From Adineta vaga (Eukaryota; Rotifera), in assembly GCA_021613535.1 (NCBI GenBank), contig CP075492.1:5518001-5582000 (forward strand): a stretch of 64,000 bases of DNA, written 5' to 3'. Position 1 is the first letter of the stretch. Each line of letters begins with the position of its first letter. The notes under the pieces are model-generated. The model saw nothing but the letters and a program-made list of their open reading frames with translations, made no database searches and was not told the DNA's origin. A program made the position numbers and the translations under genes. Of the stretch, positions 62,980-64,000 are shown piece by piece.

Positions 62980-63539
62980 ATCTTTAGAATCAATTCAACA
63001 GTATAGACACATACATATGCATTTTTTTCTTTTTCTTTTTGTCTTTTCTGATATCGTACTAATTTCTATGTACTCATCGTCTTCTTCTACAAATAAACCT
63101 TTTTATGCACATGAATCTATCTACTCTAGTGACATTTTCATCTCATATACACATATGTCAATAAAATAACACTTTCTAATCAAAACGGCAAGTAATCAAT
63201 TATCTTCTTTGGAAAGATAAGCTTTTGTCATTTTATAAGATACTTCATCATCGATGCAATCATGTGTCATAAACACTCCTCGGAGGATTACATCAAGATG
63301 AAGTGTTTCGCCTACGATTATATAAGTTTGTTATGTTACAAAAAGAAGAAGAAGAAGAAGAAGAGTTTTAGTTCACCAGTTTCTATATCGAGATTTATTT
63401 TCTTTTTGATATTAAAAATAGATTTTCATCTCGAAAAACATTTCACCTAGGTTTTTTTCACTTCTTGTTTTAAATATAAAAAAAAGAACGATTGCACAAA
63501 AACAAAAGATTTTGGTCTCAATGTTTAAAGAAATCGTAA
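62980..63539. other. Convergent intergenic region between actin and JAGN1
   Basis: Holds the actin 3' UTR, its polyadenylation signal and a (GAA)n tract at about 63345-63364. No gene seen. Confidence 0.5.
63160..63165 (+). terminator. Actin polyadenylation signal
   Basis: 'aataaa' 181 nt after the actin stop codon, the first canonical hexamer in a suitable position. Confidence 0.55.
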
Positions 63540-63998
63540 TTAATTTCTTTTTGTTGGTTTATATTGTTGCCAGCAATGTAATAACATGTTTGCCATATAT
63601 AAACTGAATGCATGGATTTGTACCATTATAATAAGAAAAATATACCAAAGTACTAATAATGGAAAGCCAAGAAACGTTTGTGGTTCAACGTCATCTAATT
63701 GATTCTTTGATTTTAGTTTTTTAAATGTAAATAAATCACTAAGATTGAATATAATTGTCGTCATAATTGTCCCTAAACCAAATAAAACTGTTCCACGAAA
63801 GAAAATTTTCATCAAAAATATTTGATTTTTATTCATAGCCATTAGACCACATATAGATGGTATAATTGTAACTAACCACAGATATTGCCATAGATGTGGT
63901 CGTGGAATAGTTAATGTTGTGAGCATTGGCATATGATAAGTTACAATTTGAAATAGAACAAGACATGCGAGTAGAAAATGAAGATAGATAAAAATACG
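63540..63998 (-). CDS. JAGN1: Jagunal homologue (JAGN1), 5' end outside window
   Basis: The frame is open to the window edge; an internal ATG at 63932 is not the true start because coding similarity continues upstream (I-F-I-Y-L-H-F-L-L-A-C-L-V-L-F). The visible 152 residues align along their whole length with JAGN1: L-W-Q-Y-L-W-L-V-T-I-I-P-S-I-C-G-L matches the human stretch before TM2, and Q-I-H-A-F-S-L-Y-M-A-N-M-L-L-H-C-W matches the human Q-V-H-A-W-Q-L-Y end, followed by a Lys-rich tail that could be an ER-retrieval signal. Four hydrophobic segments fit the family's four TM helices. Jagunal proteins organise the ER and early secretory pathway; loss in humans disturbs neutrophil development. 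Confidence 0.85.
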   Translation of the reverse strand, partial: RIFIYLHFLLACLVLFQIVTYHMPMLTTLTIPRPHLWQYLWLVTIIPSICGLMAMNKNQIFLMKIFFRGTVLFGLGTIMTTIIFNLSDLFTFKKLKSKNQLDDVEPQTFLGFPLLVLWYIFLIIMVQIHAFSLYMANMLLHCWQQYKPTKRN

Positions 63999-64000
63999 TA

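Overview
The window looks like nuclear DNA of a small-genome invertebrate, most likely a bdelloid rotifer (Rotaria/Adineta type). It is AT-rich and gene-dense, and almost every intron is a 47-65 nt GT-AG intron. Housekeeping genes are clearly metazoan (CCT5, SRRT/ARS2, GGCX, CHP1, JAGN1, HAPSTR1, ZCCHC4, actin). Degraded remains of a TPR/ADP-ribosyltransferase-like gene, a type I recall as expanded in bdelloids, support this. The bdelloid assignment is an inference. I saw no tRNA, rRNA, CRISPR array or intact transposon.

Layout. 1-325: tail of a glycosyltransferase. 495-2348 (-): secreted MAM-type protein. 2672-5707 (-): SMYD4-like methyltransferase. 5996-6640 (+): unknown gene. 6741-7649: a duplicated NAP1 3' end flanking a broken copy of the MAM gene. 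7639-9253 (-): NAP1. 9531-13880 (+): HAPSTR1, a CYP4-type P450 and ZCCHC4, the last two only 35 nt apart with a splice acceptor between them, so possibly co-transcribed. 14111-17994 (-): tubulin polyglutamylase (TTLL6/13 type). 18567-19112 (-): small secreted protein. 20290-33173 (+): a 28-exon gene of about 3,530 codons.

The 28-exon gene is the highlight. Four tandem six-bladed NHL propellers, each on one symmetric exon of about 885 nt, are joined to a Ser/Thr mucin-like stalk, a REJ region, a GPS site (HLT), a PLAT domain and a PKD1-type 11-TM polycystin channel. It carries two apparent single-base frame breaks. SRRT carries two more, which makes consensus errors a likely cause of all four.

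33573-35134 (-): rhodopsin-type peptide GPCR with altered DRY and NPxxY motifs. 35135-38169: gene-free. 38170-40513 (+): MATH-BTB protein. 42312-43148 (+): FkbM methyltransferase. 43714-44187: ART-like pseudogene. 44666-46813 (+): CCT5. 47744-48834 (+): CHP1. 48989-52728 (+): vitamin K-dependent gamma-carboxylase. 52991-53359 (-): His-rich small protein. 53668-56929 (+): SRRT/ARS2. 57439-60114 (+): 2OG-oxygenase-fold protein that lacks the HxD iron motif. 61671-62979 (+): actin with a CArG box and TATA upstream. 63540-end (-): JAGN1.

The genes do not form one pathway. They are a mix of chromatin (NAP1, SMYD4), RNA (ZCCHC4, SRRT), cytoskeleton (TTLL, actin, CCT5), secretory (JAGN1, GGCX) and surface-receptor functions. 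Exon models were built by hand from splice sites and checked by codon phase: every multi-exon model sums to a whole number of codons except SRRT, which is two bases short. In the polycystin gene the sum is whole only because a missing base and an extra base cancel.
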